Positions 1 to 7,601 of a stretch of DNA of 64,000 bases are shown here, one piece after another. Position numbers and translations under genes: made by a program. Positions within the stretch are counted from its first letter, which is position 1, and every line of letters begins with the position of its first letter. A model generated the notes under the pieces. It did not search any database, was not told the origin of the DNA, and worked only from the letters and a program-made list of their open reading frames with translations. This DNA is from Verrucomicrobiota bacterium (GTDB taxonomy: Bacteria > Verrucomicrobiota > Verrucomicrobiia > Limisphaerales > UBA1319): contig JAKLHY010000017.1 of the NCBI GenBank assembly GCA_022709905.1, forward strand, positions 1 through 64,000, written 5' to 3'.

Positions 1-1
1 G

Positions 2-112
2 CTCCACTGCGTCCCTGTCGCCTACGGCTCCAGGGACTTCGTTCCGCCGAAGGAGGTGGCCCAGAGGGTTTGGACCATCAACAACAACAAAATATGCCGG
101 CAAACGAAGTGA
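2..112 (+). CDS. Possible 3' end of a CDS cut by the window edge, prepilin-like tail
   Basis: An open frame enters from the left edge and stops with TGA at 110-112, giving 36 residues that end in VAQRVWTINNNK followed by a short basic tail. A terminal block with Arg-Trp-then-Asn-rich residues is seen at the end of many H-X9-DG type pseudopilin-like proteins of Verrucomicrobia and Planctomycetes. The match is only an impression from a short stretch, and the frame could be chance. The inverted repeat GTCCCTG/CAGGGAC (11-37) lies inside it. The rest of 113-184 holds nothing I recognise. Confidence 0.2.
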   Translation, partial: LHCVPVAYGSRDFVPPKEVAQRVWTINNNKICRQTK

Positions 113-184
113 TTTTTAATTGTCACTGAAGTGAAGAATAAATGTCATTGACCAGAGTTCAGCGAAAAATGTCCAAACACCACA

Positions 185-1603
185 CTAGACCCGATCCAGC
201 GACCAGCCATTGTGGTAAGGTTCGTCGAGGAACCGATTTGCGTCATCGGAATTTACGAATCGATCTTTAGCTGCGTCCCATTCCAAGCGTTTACCGGTGC
301 GCAGAGCGATATTCCCCAATAAGACAATATCGGTCAGAGGTTGCGCCCACTCAAAGTGGCAACCAGCTGATTCACCGCCGCGGCAGGCGTCAAACCACTC
401 GCCCCAAGTGCCGGATCGTCGAGGCAAGGCACGCGGCACGTCAGCAAACCTGGACTGCCGCGAGGCGGGCAACAGTTCATATCCCTGCCAGGTAACAAGG
501 AGTTTGCCTTCATCTCCCACATAAAGGGTGCCTTCTTCAGGCATTGGGCGATCGTTAAGTTCCAGGGGCCTCGGGGGTCGCAATCCACCATCGTGCCAAA
601 ATAATCGAACGGCGGGTTGATCGGCTCGCGCCGGGTATTCATAGGTGACCACGGATGCGAGTGGAGCGGATTCCGGAAGGACTTTGGTAGCGACAGCCTC
701 GATATGATGAGGGGCGTTCAGCTTGAGGGCACGCAGGACTGTATTGAAATGGTGACACCCCATATCTCCAAGAGCACCTGTTCCAAAGTCCCACCATCCA
801 CGGAAGTTGAATGGATGATACACACCTCGATACTGAGCGATCCATTCGGGGGATGATTTGAGCTGGGCCAAGGCATAGTGACCCTCGGGCCATTTGTCCT
901 TGAAAGGCCGTTCAGGCGCCGGGCCCAACCAGAGTTTCCAGTCCAAAGTACGGGGAATGACGTCCTCTCCTGGGGGCCGAACCATACCTTGAGGCCATAG
1001 CGGCCGAGTGCTCCAGGCATGGACTTCACGGACAGGGCCAATGGCCCCGGCCCAGATAAGTTCGCATGTCCGGCACGAAGCCTCGTTGGTATTAGGAGAA
1101 GCAGTCACCTGGGTGGCTACCTTGGCCTGGCGGGCGGCGTTGACGACAGAGCGGCATTCCTGAACGGTGCGGGTCAGGGGTTTTACGCAACAAACGTGTT
1201 TCTTGCGACGCAGGGCTGCGATGGTAATCAGGGCGTGCGTATGGTCAGGTGTTCCCACATAGACCGCATCGATTTTGTCGCCTTCTGCGTTCAGCATTTC
1301 GCGGAAATCCCGATAGCGCTGTGCTTGCGGCCAACGATCAAAAGCCTTTTGGGCGTAAGCACTATCCACGTCACACAGAGCTCCAATGTGGAATCCCGCT
1401 TTTTCGCATTCCTGGAGTTGACCGAAGCCGACGCCGCCCACACCAACACCGGCCAGAACGGGTTTGCTATTCGGTGTCACTCGGTCGGTAGCGCGCAAGA
1501 CTCCAGCAGGCACGATGCTCAAGGAAGCGCAAATAACGGAGTGAGTTCGCAGAAAGTCACGACGCGACCACACTCGATTTCCTGGGTAAATCGGTTGTTT
1601 CAT
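185..1603 (-). CDS. Tat-exported Gfo/Idh/MocA family oxidoreductase
   Basis: This is a 472-residue protein of the Gfo/Idh/MocA family, NAD(P)-dependent enzymes that oxidise or reduce sugars, inositols and related polyols. The N-terminus carries a twin-arginine signal (SRRDFLRTHS, then a hydrophobic stretch ending near ATD), so it is probably folded in the cytoplasm and exported. A Rossmann glycine motif (GVGVGGVGFG) follows at about residues 52-61, with the family's VGTPDHTH and CVKPLTR segments (the usual EKP is VKP here). GDMGCHHF lies in the C-terminal substrate domain. Large families of such Tat-linked paralogues are typical of Verrucomicrobia and Planctomycetes. The substrate cannot be told from sequence. 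It lies 19 bp downstream of the endonuclease V gene on the same strand, so it may be the last gene of that transcript. Confidence 0.88.
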   Translation of the reverse strand: MKQPIYPGNRVWSRRDFLRTHSVICASLSIVPAGVLRATDRVTPNSKPVLAGVGVGGVGFGQLQECEKAGFHIGALCDVDSAYAQKAFDRWPQAQRYRDFREMLNAEGDKIDAVYVGTPDHTHALITIAALRRKKHVCCVKPLTRTVQECRSVVNAARQAKVATQVTASPNTNEASCRTCELIWAGAIGPVREVHAWSTRPLWPQGMVRPPGEDVIPRTLDWKLWLGPAPERPFKDKWPEGHYALAQLKSSPEWIAQYRGVYHPFNFRGWWDFGTGALGDMGCHHFNTVLRALKLNAPHHIEAVATKVLPESAPLASVVTYEYPARADQPAVRLFWHDGGLRPPRPLELNDRPMPEEGTLYVGDEGKLLVTWQGYELLPASRQSRFADVPRALPRRSGTWGEWFDACRGGESAGCHFEWAQPLTDIVLLGNIALRTGKRLEWDAAKDRFVNSDDANRFLDEPYHNGWSLDRV

Positions 1604-1622
1604 GGCAAAATTGGATATTGAT

Positions 1623-2309
1623 CTAGCGGCTTTGATCGCTCAAGGAAAACCTGGCCACGTAGCGGTCTGCCAAGCGAGTGGGTTCGGGCAGACGATACCT
1701 TTTGGCACAACTCAAAACCAGGTCAACGGCGGAGGAGAGATCCATTCGATGCCCGACACTGACAAAGACAGGTTTGACCTCCGAGCGTGTCCGAACCACC
1801 TCGCCCACGTGTTCCTGGCGATGCAACAAGGGCGCAGTGCATCCCCGGGAGGCACCGGGCGTATCATAATCGCCGACCAGTAGACTCTTGGCGCAACCCA
1901 CCGCTGGCAGATCGCAGATCACCCCCACGTGGCACGCCAGGCCAAAGCGACGCGGATGAGCCAATCCTTGTCCGTCGCACAGGATTAAGTCCGGTCGTTG
2001 CCGCAAACAAGCCAGGGCCGCCAGCAACGCGGGGGTTTCACGAAACGAAAGCAACCCGGGAATGTATGGGATAAGAACGGGGTGAGTGGCAAGGTGTTGT
2101 TCGACGACAGATCCTTCCTCGAGATCCCAAAGGACAACGGCTGCCCGGCAGAAACGGCCATCCCGGGAAAAGGCGGCATCCAGACCGGCAATCCAACGAA
2201 TCGGTGAAGTGGGGGCCTGAACAAGCACCCGACAGGCCATTTGTTCCTGGATCAGGCGCGCCTCCCGAGGAGTCAGGTTCCATGCATGGGGAACATTCGG
2301 CACTAACAT
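1623..2309 (-). CDS. nfi: Endonuclease V (deoxyinosine 3' endonuclease)
   Basis: A 228-residue endonuclease V, which nicks DNA one base 3' of deoxyinosine and related deaminated bases during repair. The catalytic set is visible: Asp44 in GLDAAFS, Glu91 in FRE, Asp112 in LCDGQG, Lys141 in GCAKSLL and His187 in SVGHRMDL. The length matches the family (about 220-230). It stands 72 bp downstream of the GNAT acyltransferase gene and 19 bp upstream of a Tat oxidoreductase, so a shared transcript is possible but no functional link is evident. The ATG at 2309 gives the full conserved N-terminus; no convincing ribosome binding site precedes it. Confidence 0.93.
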   Translation of the reverse strand: MLVPNVPHAWNLTPREARLIQEQMACRVLVQAPTSPIRWIAGLDAAFSRDGRFCRAAVVLWDLEEGSVVEQHLATHPVLIPYIPGLLSFRETPALLAALACLRQRPDLILCDGQGLAHPRRFGLACHVGVICDLPAVGCAKSLLVGDYDTPGASRGCTAPLLHRQEHVGEVVRTRSEVKPVFVSVGHRMDLSSAVDLVLSCAKRYRLPEPTRLADRYVARFSLSDQSR

Positions 2310-2381
2310 AACCAGTCTGCAGCAGAAGCCTTAAGCTTCGCGCTGGCGGGGAGCCAGTATCAGCAGGCTCCAAAATTGCGG

Positions 2382-3101
2382 TCACTGCCCGCAGGAGGAC
2401 TCGGACGCACACCCCTCGCCGCCCGTCCCTTGAGCGACGCCATTTGACTGTTGCATGCGCTTGTGGGCTTCCTCGTTCCAGTCCTGAGTCAGCATGCGGA
2501 AAGCCCAGCTCTGCGAGTTGCGCAAGCGCTGATAAGCCTCCTTCAGATCCAGGATCATGGTAATCCGGCGATTCGGGCAGTTCAGTTCGCCGACATCGTG
2601 CGTGGCAACCGCATGAAAGCCCATAACTCGGGTGTGAAAATGATACGGACTGTGGCGTTCGCCTTCAAAAATGTCGGTGATATAATGGCTGAAACCGCGG
2701 GAGACAGTCTCCTGCGAGGCGGCCCCCATCAACTGCACCACCACCACGCTATACTTGCGGTATTCGGGCAGGACAGCGAACCGGCCGATTTCCGCAATCC
2801 GATGGGAACGGACAAAGTCCTCGACATCCAGGCCGGGCTGGATTTGTTTCAGTCCATACTCACGGTAGGCTTCCAGAGGTGGATCATAAAGGACACGGAG
2901 GACGCCGACGGGTTGATCGTCCATGAACACCACAAACCAGGAAACCTGCCCATCCCGCAAATCCTCAGGAGGGAAGACCTTGGCTTCGTCCTTGACCCAG
3001 TTTTTTTCCTCGCGATAGGTCGCCTTGAGGACCTGCAGGGCATGAAGCCGGTCATCAGCATTTGCCGCACGCACTACGTGAATGCGTTGTCTCAACGTCA
3101 T
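2382..3101 (-). CDS. GNAT-fold N-acyltransferase, FeeM / acyl-homoserine-lactone-synthase-like
   Basis: A 239-residue protein with the compact GNAT fold of the FeeM (N-acyl amino acid synthase) and autoinducer-synthase relatives. It shows an N-terminal YREE...W segment, the SWFVVFMDDQPVGVLRVLYD strand pair at residues 54-73, the EIGRFAVLPEYR core at 104-115, and a C-terminal half ending the fold near residue 186. The tail is Gly/Ser/Cys-rich. The start at 3101 is chosen because its ATG overlaps the stop of the upstream plsC-like gene (ATGA) and is preceded by AAAAGGAGACTATC, a strong ribosome binding site. Translational coupling to a PlsC acyltransferase recalls the OlsB-OlsA pair of ornithine-lipid synthesis. 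The amino acid or amine substrate is unknown; an ordinary acetyltransferase role is also possible. Confidence 0.75.
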   Translation of the reverse strand: MTLRQRIHVVRAANADDRLHALQVLKATYREEKNWVKDEAKVFPPEDLRDGQVSWFVVFMDDQPVGVLRVLYDPPLEAYREYGLKQIQPGLDVEDFVRSHRIAEIGRFAVLPEYRKYSVVVVQLMGAASQETVSRGFSHYITDIFEGERHSPYHFHTRVMGFHAVATHDVGELNCPNRRITMILDLKEAYQRLRNSQSWAFRMLTQDWNEEAHKRMQQSNGVAQGTGGEGCASESSCGQ

Positions 3102-3925
3102 GATAGTCTCCTTTTCGTTTGCGGCTGCCATTCTTTGTGCGACAGCCCTGAAATCGCCAGCATGATCTGGTGATGCCAGTCACGGACGTCTGAAAGAGAA
3201 GGTTCTCCTTGAATCCCGGGTGGTTTCATGGGCGGGCCGATGGTGATCACCATACGAGCCCGGTTGGGAATAGGCTGATCGGGCGGGAGATCCGGAAATG
3301 AGATCCCCATGGGAACCACCGGGGCCCGCGTGATCAATGATAACCGCGAGGCTCCCGAATAGCCCTTGAGCAACCGCTTCGGATCCCGGTTGACGGTTCC
3401 CTCGGGATAAACCCCGACGGAGCAGCCTTCCCGCAGTTTCTCCTGGGCGCGCACCCAACCCGGGACCCCGGGATCAAACAGAGGCTTCAATACATTGAGA
3501 AAACGCGGCCGCGCCGATTTATTCATCAAAATAATCGTCTGCGCCCGTCGCAGAAACGATGCGAGAACCGGGATCATCCGGAAATTCCAGTCGGATAGGA
3601 AATGGATGCGTTTCCCTCCACGGAAAAAGAACATGGCTGCGGGAACCAGGACAGCCTCCATTTTCTGACTGTGATTGGGAGCCAGAATAAAGGGATCCCG
3701 AGACGGATCCACATGCTCCAGTCCCCGCATATCCACGATATACCGTCCCAGCCATCCCAAAAGGGCGCGCAGCAACAGCCGGGTCAGAGGCTCGCCCGCC
3801 ATGTTCGGCAGCGGCTGCCGCCAGATCCGGCGCCAGGAGAAATCGAATGCGCCACCCGCCGGGGGGTCTCCCTCGGTCGCCGGGGACATCGTCCGGTTCG
3901 CTAGCTGCTCGCTGTTCATTCGCAA
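3098..3925 (-). CDS. PlsC-family 1-acyl-glycerol-3-phosphate-type acyltransferase
   Basis: A 275-residue member of the PlsC/LPLAT family, which transfers fatty acyl groups to lysophospholipid-type acceptors at the inner membrane. Motif I is unusual: residues 84-90 read NHSQKME, giving H-X4-E where the family has H-X4-D. Motif III is intact (YPEGT at 173-177), and a VPMGI segment at 204-208 matches motif IV. A hydrophobic stretch at about 48-60 may anchor it. It overlaps the FeeM-like GNAT gene by four bases, so both products are likely made together. An O-acylation step in an amino-lipid or phospholipid route is the natural inference. Alternative starts at 3919 or 3889 are possible. Confidence 0.82.
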   Translation of the reverse strand: MRMNSEQLANRTMSPATEGDPPAGGAFDFSWRRIWRQPLPNMAGEPLTRLLLRALLGWLGRYIVDMRGLEHVDPSRDPFILAPNHSQKMEAVLVPAAMFFFRGGKRIHFLSDWNFRMIPVLASFLRRAQTIILMNKSARPRFLNVLKPLFDPGVPGWVRAQEKLREGCSVGVYPEGTVNRDPKRLLKGYSGASRLSLITRAPVVPMGISFPDLPPDQPIPNRARMVITIGPPMKPPGIQGEPSLSDVRDWHHQIMLAISGLSHKEWQPQTKRRLS

Positions 3926-3938
3926 GATTCGCCCGAGA

Positions 3939-3966
3939 GTGTAACGAATTCCTGTCGCCTGTCACG
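3939..3966 (-). promoter_or_regulatory. Candidate sigma70-type promoter for the plsC-GNAT-nfi set
   Basis: Read on the minus strand: GTGACA (3966-3961), a 16-base spacer, then TACACT (3944-3939). Both boxes are one or two changes from consensus. The inferred transcript start would lie very close to the plsC start at 3925, implying a short leader or use of a downstream start codon. This was found by eye only. Confidence 0.35.
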
Positions 3967-4040
3967 AACAGGATGAAAATTCTCCATCATCAGAATTGAG
4001 ACTGGCGCAATGGGAAGGCATCCGATAACGTGCCCTGGCT

Positions 4041-5300
4041 ATGCCCAGAAATGTTGTTGCCGCCATGAACCGGAGCCAATTGTCGGCCCAAGTCGCTCGC
4101 TGCGTGAACCGCACACCTGTTTACGACATCCACACGCATCTCTATGAGCCGGCTTTCGGCCCGCTATTACTTTGGGGAATCGATGATCTCCTGGTCTACC
4201 ACTATCTGATCGCGGAGGCGTTTCGCCATATCCAACTGCCTTACGATGAGTTCTGGGCACTGCCGAAGTCCAGGCAGGCTGAGCTTGTCTGGAACACCCT
4301 CTTCCTCGAGCATTCACCGATCTCCGAAGCCTGTCGGGGTGTGGTCACGACGCTGAACCGTCTGGGATTGGACGTGAAGAAACGCGATCTCATCGCCCTC
4401 AGAAAATGGTTTGCCCGCTGGAAAACCGAAGACTACCTCACGCACTGCCTGGAAATCGCCGGCGTCGAGAAGGTTTGCATGACTAATTCCCCCTTTGACG
4501 ATCAGGAACGGGCCGTGTGGCAGGAGGGATTCACCCGAGACGAGCGGTTCACTTCGGGGCTTCGCATCGATCCTCTGTTGCTGGACTGGCCTGAAACCGT
4601 GGGCCGGCTCCGAGAATGGGGCTACCAGGTCACAACGAATTTCTCCGCCAAAACCATCGGTGAAGTTCGTCGATTCCTTGAGGATTGGACGCGCACCATC
4701 CGGGCGCAATACCTGATGGTATCCTTGCCGCCCGATTTTGAGTATCCCAGCCGGGACCTCAGCACGAGTCTGTTAACCAAGGTCATCCTGCCCCACTGCC
4801 AGGATTACGGCTTGCCATTTGCGGTGATGATGGGCGTTTCGCGGGGGGTAAATCCGGCCCTTCGCCTGGCGGGCGACGGCGTGGGCCCCAGCAGGATGGA
4901 GGCCCTCCAAAACTTGTGCTCCGATTTCAGCCGAAATCGATTCCTGGCAACCACCCTCTCCCGCGAAACCCAGCACTCGTTGTGTGTCCTGGCCCGCAAG
5001 TTCCGGAACCTCCATGTTTTCGGATGCTGGTGGTTTACCAATGTCCCATCGCTTATCAATGAAATTACCCGGATGCGGCTCGAATTGATTGGCCTGAGCG
5101 TCACCCCCCAGCATTCAGACGCCCGCGTTCTGGACCAATTGATCTACAAATGGGATCACTTCCGTCCCATCCTTGCCCAAGCCCTTACCGACAAATACGC
5201 CAATCTGGTGGAAAACGGCTGGTCTGTAACATCGATGGATATCGAACGGGATGTGCGGGATCTATTGGGAGGAGCGTTTGTTCGTTTTTGCCGCAGTTGA
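4041..5300 (+). CDS. Glucuronate isomerase-like amidohydrolase-superfamily protein (UxaC family)
   Basis: A 419-residue TIM-barrel protein resembling uronate isomerase (UxaC), which interconverts D-glucuronate and D-fructuronate. Visible are the metal-site motif YDIHTHLYEP (His31, His33) near the N-terminus, the long helical insertion with Trp-rich segments, FGCWWFTNVPSL, and a C-terminal segment in the place of the family's closing block. UxaC proteins are usually about 470 residues, so this is a shorter, divergent form. No uxuA/uxuB, kdg genes or uronate transporter sit beside it, so the substrate may differ. It is transcribed divergently from the plsC-like gene and converges on the SirB1-like gene. 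Start at 4041 or 4065; neither has a clear ribosome binding site. Confidence 0.7.
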   Translation: MPRNVVAAMNRSQLSAQVARCVNRTPVYDIHTHLYEPAFGPLLLWGIDDLLVYHYLIAEAFRHIQLPYDEFWALPKSRQAELVWNTLFLEHSPISEACRGVVTTLNRLGLDVKKRDLIALRKWFARWKTEDYLTHCLEIAGVEKVCMTNSPFDDQERAVWQEGFTRDERFTSGLRIDPLLLDWPETVGRLREWGYQVTTNFSAKTIGEVRRFLEDWTRTIRAQYLMVSLPPDFEYPSRDLSTSLLTKVILPHCQDYGLPFAVMMGVSRGVNPALRLAGDGVGPSRMEALQNLCSDFSRNRFLATTLSRETQHSLCVLARKFRNLHVFGCWWFTNVPSLINEITRMRLELIGLSVTPQHSDARVLDQLIYKWDHFRPILAQALTDKYANLVENGWSVTSMDIERDVRDLLGGAFVRFCRS

Positions 5301-5324
5301 GCCATCCTCAAAGCCGCCCGGTGA

Positions 5325-6200
5325 TTATTTGGACAAGGCCACAATGTAGCGTTGCATCCGGGCAACGTCTTTGGGCGAACTCAGATCAACGTAGATCTGG
5401 TGCAGATTGGCGCATACCCTCAAGAGCATTCGCCGAGGGGTCACGGGCGCCAGGTATCCATCCAGATAGCCGTGCCCCGCTTGAACCAGGTATTTGATGC
5501 ACTCGGCTTTGGTGAGAAGTTTTCCTCGAAAGAACACGTCGATATAGACCTCGGTCACGCTTGACTGAAAGCGGCAGATGAAATGTCCGGGCATACCGAT
5601 TCCGACAATTGGCAGTCTTAATCGTTTGGTTATCAAAAGATAAGCCAGACACAGCGAGATGGGATTGCCCAAACGCCGATCGACAACCCGGTTCAGATAG
5701 CTGTTGTCAGGATTGTAGTAGTCTTTTTCGTTTCCCCGAAAACCCAAAGTCTCAAAAAGGTATTCGTTGATGGTGGCCAACAAGGAATCGGTGGTGCCGG
5801 AGACCTTGCTGATTCGATCTCTGAGTTCGTCCGCAAACGAATCCAGCAGGGCGCGGTAAGCCTCGATGTTAATCTCGGGATATTGGGTTCGGGCCAACAT
5901 CCACGCGCCTTTCTCGAGATCCAGGTCTTCGGGTTGACTGATGCAGAAGGCCAGAAAATCGTTATCGGCGACCACGCCATCCAGGTGGCTGACGATCTCA
6001 GAGGCTCGGCGGCGCATGAGTGGATCGGGGTGGGTCAGGTTGGGACGCAGCCAACCGGCCGCTTCGACGCCGTAGCCCAACAGGGTCTGTTTGACGGTCT
6101 CATAAACGACCGGATCTTCGTCGCTCAGGAGGCTGATCAGGGCGCATCGCTGGCTTTCGGACAGATGAGCGGCCGTTTTCTTAATGGTTGGATGGTCCAT
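5325..6200 (-). CDS. SirB1-like / transglutaminase-like core domain protein with N-terminal HEAT-like repeats
   Basis: A 291-residue protein. Residues 1-75 look like HEAT-type helical repeats (paired segments LISLLSDEDPVVYETVK and HPDPLMRRRASEIVSHL). The rest matches the SirB1/transglutaminase-like fold, with the family hallmark NSYLNRVVDRRLGNPISLCLAYL and then GIGMPGHFICRF. Family members are usually regarded as non-catalytic or uncharacterised, and no role can be assigned. The start at 6200 (MDHPTIKK) is preferred because the upstream open stretch does not look conserved. It is divergent from purD, leaving only 78 bp between the start codons for both promoters. Confidence 0.75.
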   Translation of the reverse strand: MDHPTIKKTAAHLSESQRCALISLLSDEDPVVYETVKQTLLGYGVEAAGWLRPNLTHPDPLMRRRASEIVSHLDGVVADNDFLAFCISQPEDLDLEKGAWMLARTQYPEINIEAYRALLDSFADELRDRISKVSGTTDSLLATINEYLFETLGFRGNEKDYYNPDNSYLNRVVDRRLGNPISLCLAYLLITKRLRLPIVGIGMPGHFICRFQSSVTEVYIDVFFRGKLLTKAECIKYLVQAGHGYLDGYLAPVTPRRMLLRVCANLHQIYVDLSSPKDVARMQRYIVALSK

Positions 6201-6278
6201 GCAAGTGGAATAAACCGTTGGGTTCAAGATGCCAAAAGGGCGGAGATTTTTCAATGTGCATGTTGGGGGCTTTTTTGT

Positions 6279-7601
6279 ATGAATGACCGCCGTATGAAAA
6301 TACTCGTCATTGGATCGGGCGGAAGGGAACACGCGTTGGTGTGGAAGCTGGCCCAGTCACCGCGTGTGACGCGCATGTGGTGTGCCCCTGGAAACGCCGG
6401 TATTACGGGCGAAAGGCTTTGCTCCAACGGCCGGTTCGTCGAGAATGTCCTCCTGGGAGCGGAGGATCTCCCCGGTTTGCTGGACTATGCCAAGACCCAT
6501 GATGCTGATTTAACGGTGGTCGGCCCGGATAATCCCCTGGCGTTGGGAATCGTCGACCTGTTTCAGCGTCATGGTCTGCGGATCTGGGGCCCCAATCAAC
6601 AAGCGGCCCAATTTGAGGCATCCAAGGTCTTTTCCCAAGCCTTCATGGAAAAGTATCATATTCCAACCGCGCGGTCCGGTGTTTTTGCGGACGCGGCACT
6701 CGCCAGAAAGTTCGCCGAAACACTCGAAGGCCGGTGCGCTGTAAAAGCCGACGGTTTGGCGTTGGGCAAAGGCGTCCTGGTATGCCAATCGATGCCGGAG
6801 GCCAGCCAAGCCATCGAAGACATGTTGGAACGTCGGATTTTTGGCGATGCTTCGCGTCGGATTGTGATTCAGGAGTATCTCGAGGGCATGGAGATATCCC
6901 TCCACGCTCTCTGCGATGGAAAGCGATGCCTTCTCTTTCCCACCGCGCAGGATCACAAACGCGCCAATGACGGCGACCAAGGCCTGAACACTGGCGGTAT
7001 GGGCACTTACTGTCCCACTCCGTTTCTGGATGCCAGCGGACTGGAGCAAGTCAGACACACCCTCCTGGATCCCTGGCTGGCCGGATGCGCCACTGAAGGC
7101 ATCGATTACCGGGGCATTCTCTATCCCGGCCTCATGTTAACGCCATCGGGTCCCAAGGTGCTGGAGTTCAATGCTCGATTTGGCGATCCCGAGACCCAGG
7201 TTTATCTGGCTCTGATGGAAAACGACCTTCTCGAACTCCTGGAGGCCAGTGTGGAGGGCAATCTCTCAGGAGTGCAACTCCGATGGAAATCCGGCGCTGC
7301 CGTGTGCGTCGTCATGGCGTCCGCCGGTTATCCGGGATCTTATGCCAAGGGACACGTCATCAGCGGATTGCAGGATTTGGTCTTGCGGCCAAACCTCAAG
7401 GTGTTTCACGCAGGGACCAAGGCGGTTGAGAACGGATTTGTCACCAACGGAGGTCGGGTTTTGGGAGTAACAGCCTGGGGCGCCAACCTGGAGGCAGCGC
7501 GTCAGGTTGCCTATGATGCCATAGAACATATCCGTTTCCCGGGATCTCACTTTCGGCGTGATATCGGCCATAAGGCTCTGATAAAGTCTCCGCCGCAATG
7601 A
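6279..7601 (+). CDS. purD: Phosphoribosylamine-glycine ligase (GAR synthetase)
   Basis: A 440-residue ATP-grasp enzyme of purine synthesis that joins phosphoribosylamine and glycine to give GAR. The N-terminus KILVIGSGGREHALVWKL is diagnostic. It is followed by the ATP-grasp signatures KADGLALGKGVLV, QEYLEGMEISLHALCDG and LFPTAQDHKRANDGDQGLNT, then GGMGTYCPTP and EFNARFGDPETQ. Length agrees with the family (420-430). The start at 6279 has a GGGGG block nine bases upstream; 6294 (MKILVIG) would also fit the family N-terminus. The stop codon overlaps the start of the next gene (ATGA), so the S41-like protein is translationally coupled to it. Confidence 0.96.
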   Translation: MNDRRMKILVIGSGGREHALVWKLAQSPRVTRMWCAPGNAGITGERLCSNGRFVENVLLGAEDLPGLLDYAKTHDADLTVVGPDNPLALGIVDLFQRHGLRIWGPNQQAAQFEASKVFSQAFMEKYHIPTARSGVFADAALARKFAETLEGRCAVKADGLALGKGVLVCQSMPEASQAIEDMLERRIFGDASRRIVIQEYLEGMEISLHALCDGKRCLLFPTAQDHKRANDGDQGLNTGGMGTYCPTPFLDASGLEQVRHTLLDPWLAGCATEGIDYRGILYPGLMLTPSGPKVLEFNARFGDPETQVYLALMENDLLELLEASVEGNLSGVQLRWKSGAAVCVVMASAGYPGSYAKGHVISGLQDLVLRPNLKVFHAGTKAVENGFVTNGGRVLGVTAWGANLEAARQVAYDAIEHIRFPGSHFRRDIGHKALIKSPPQ

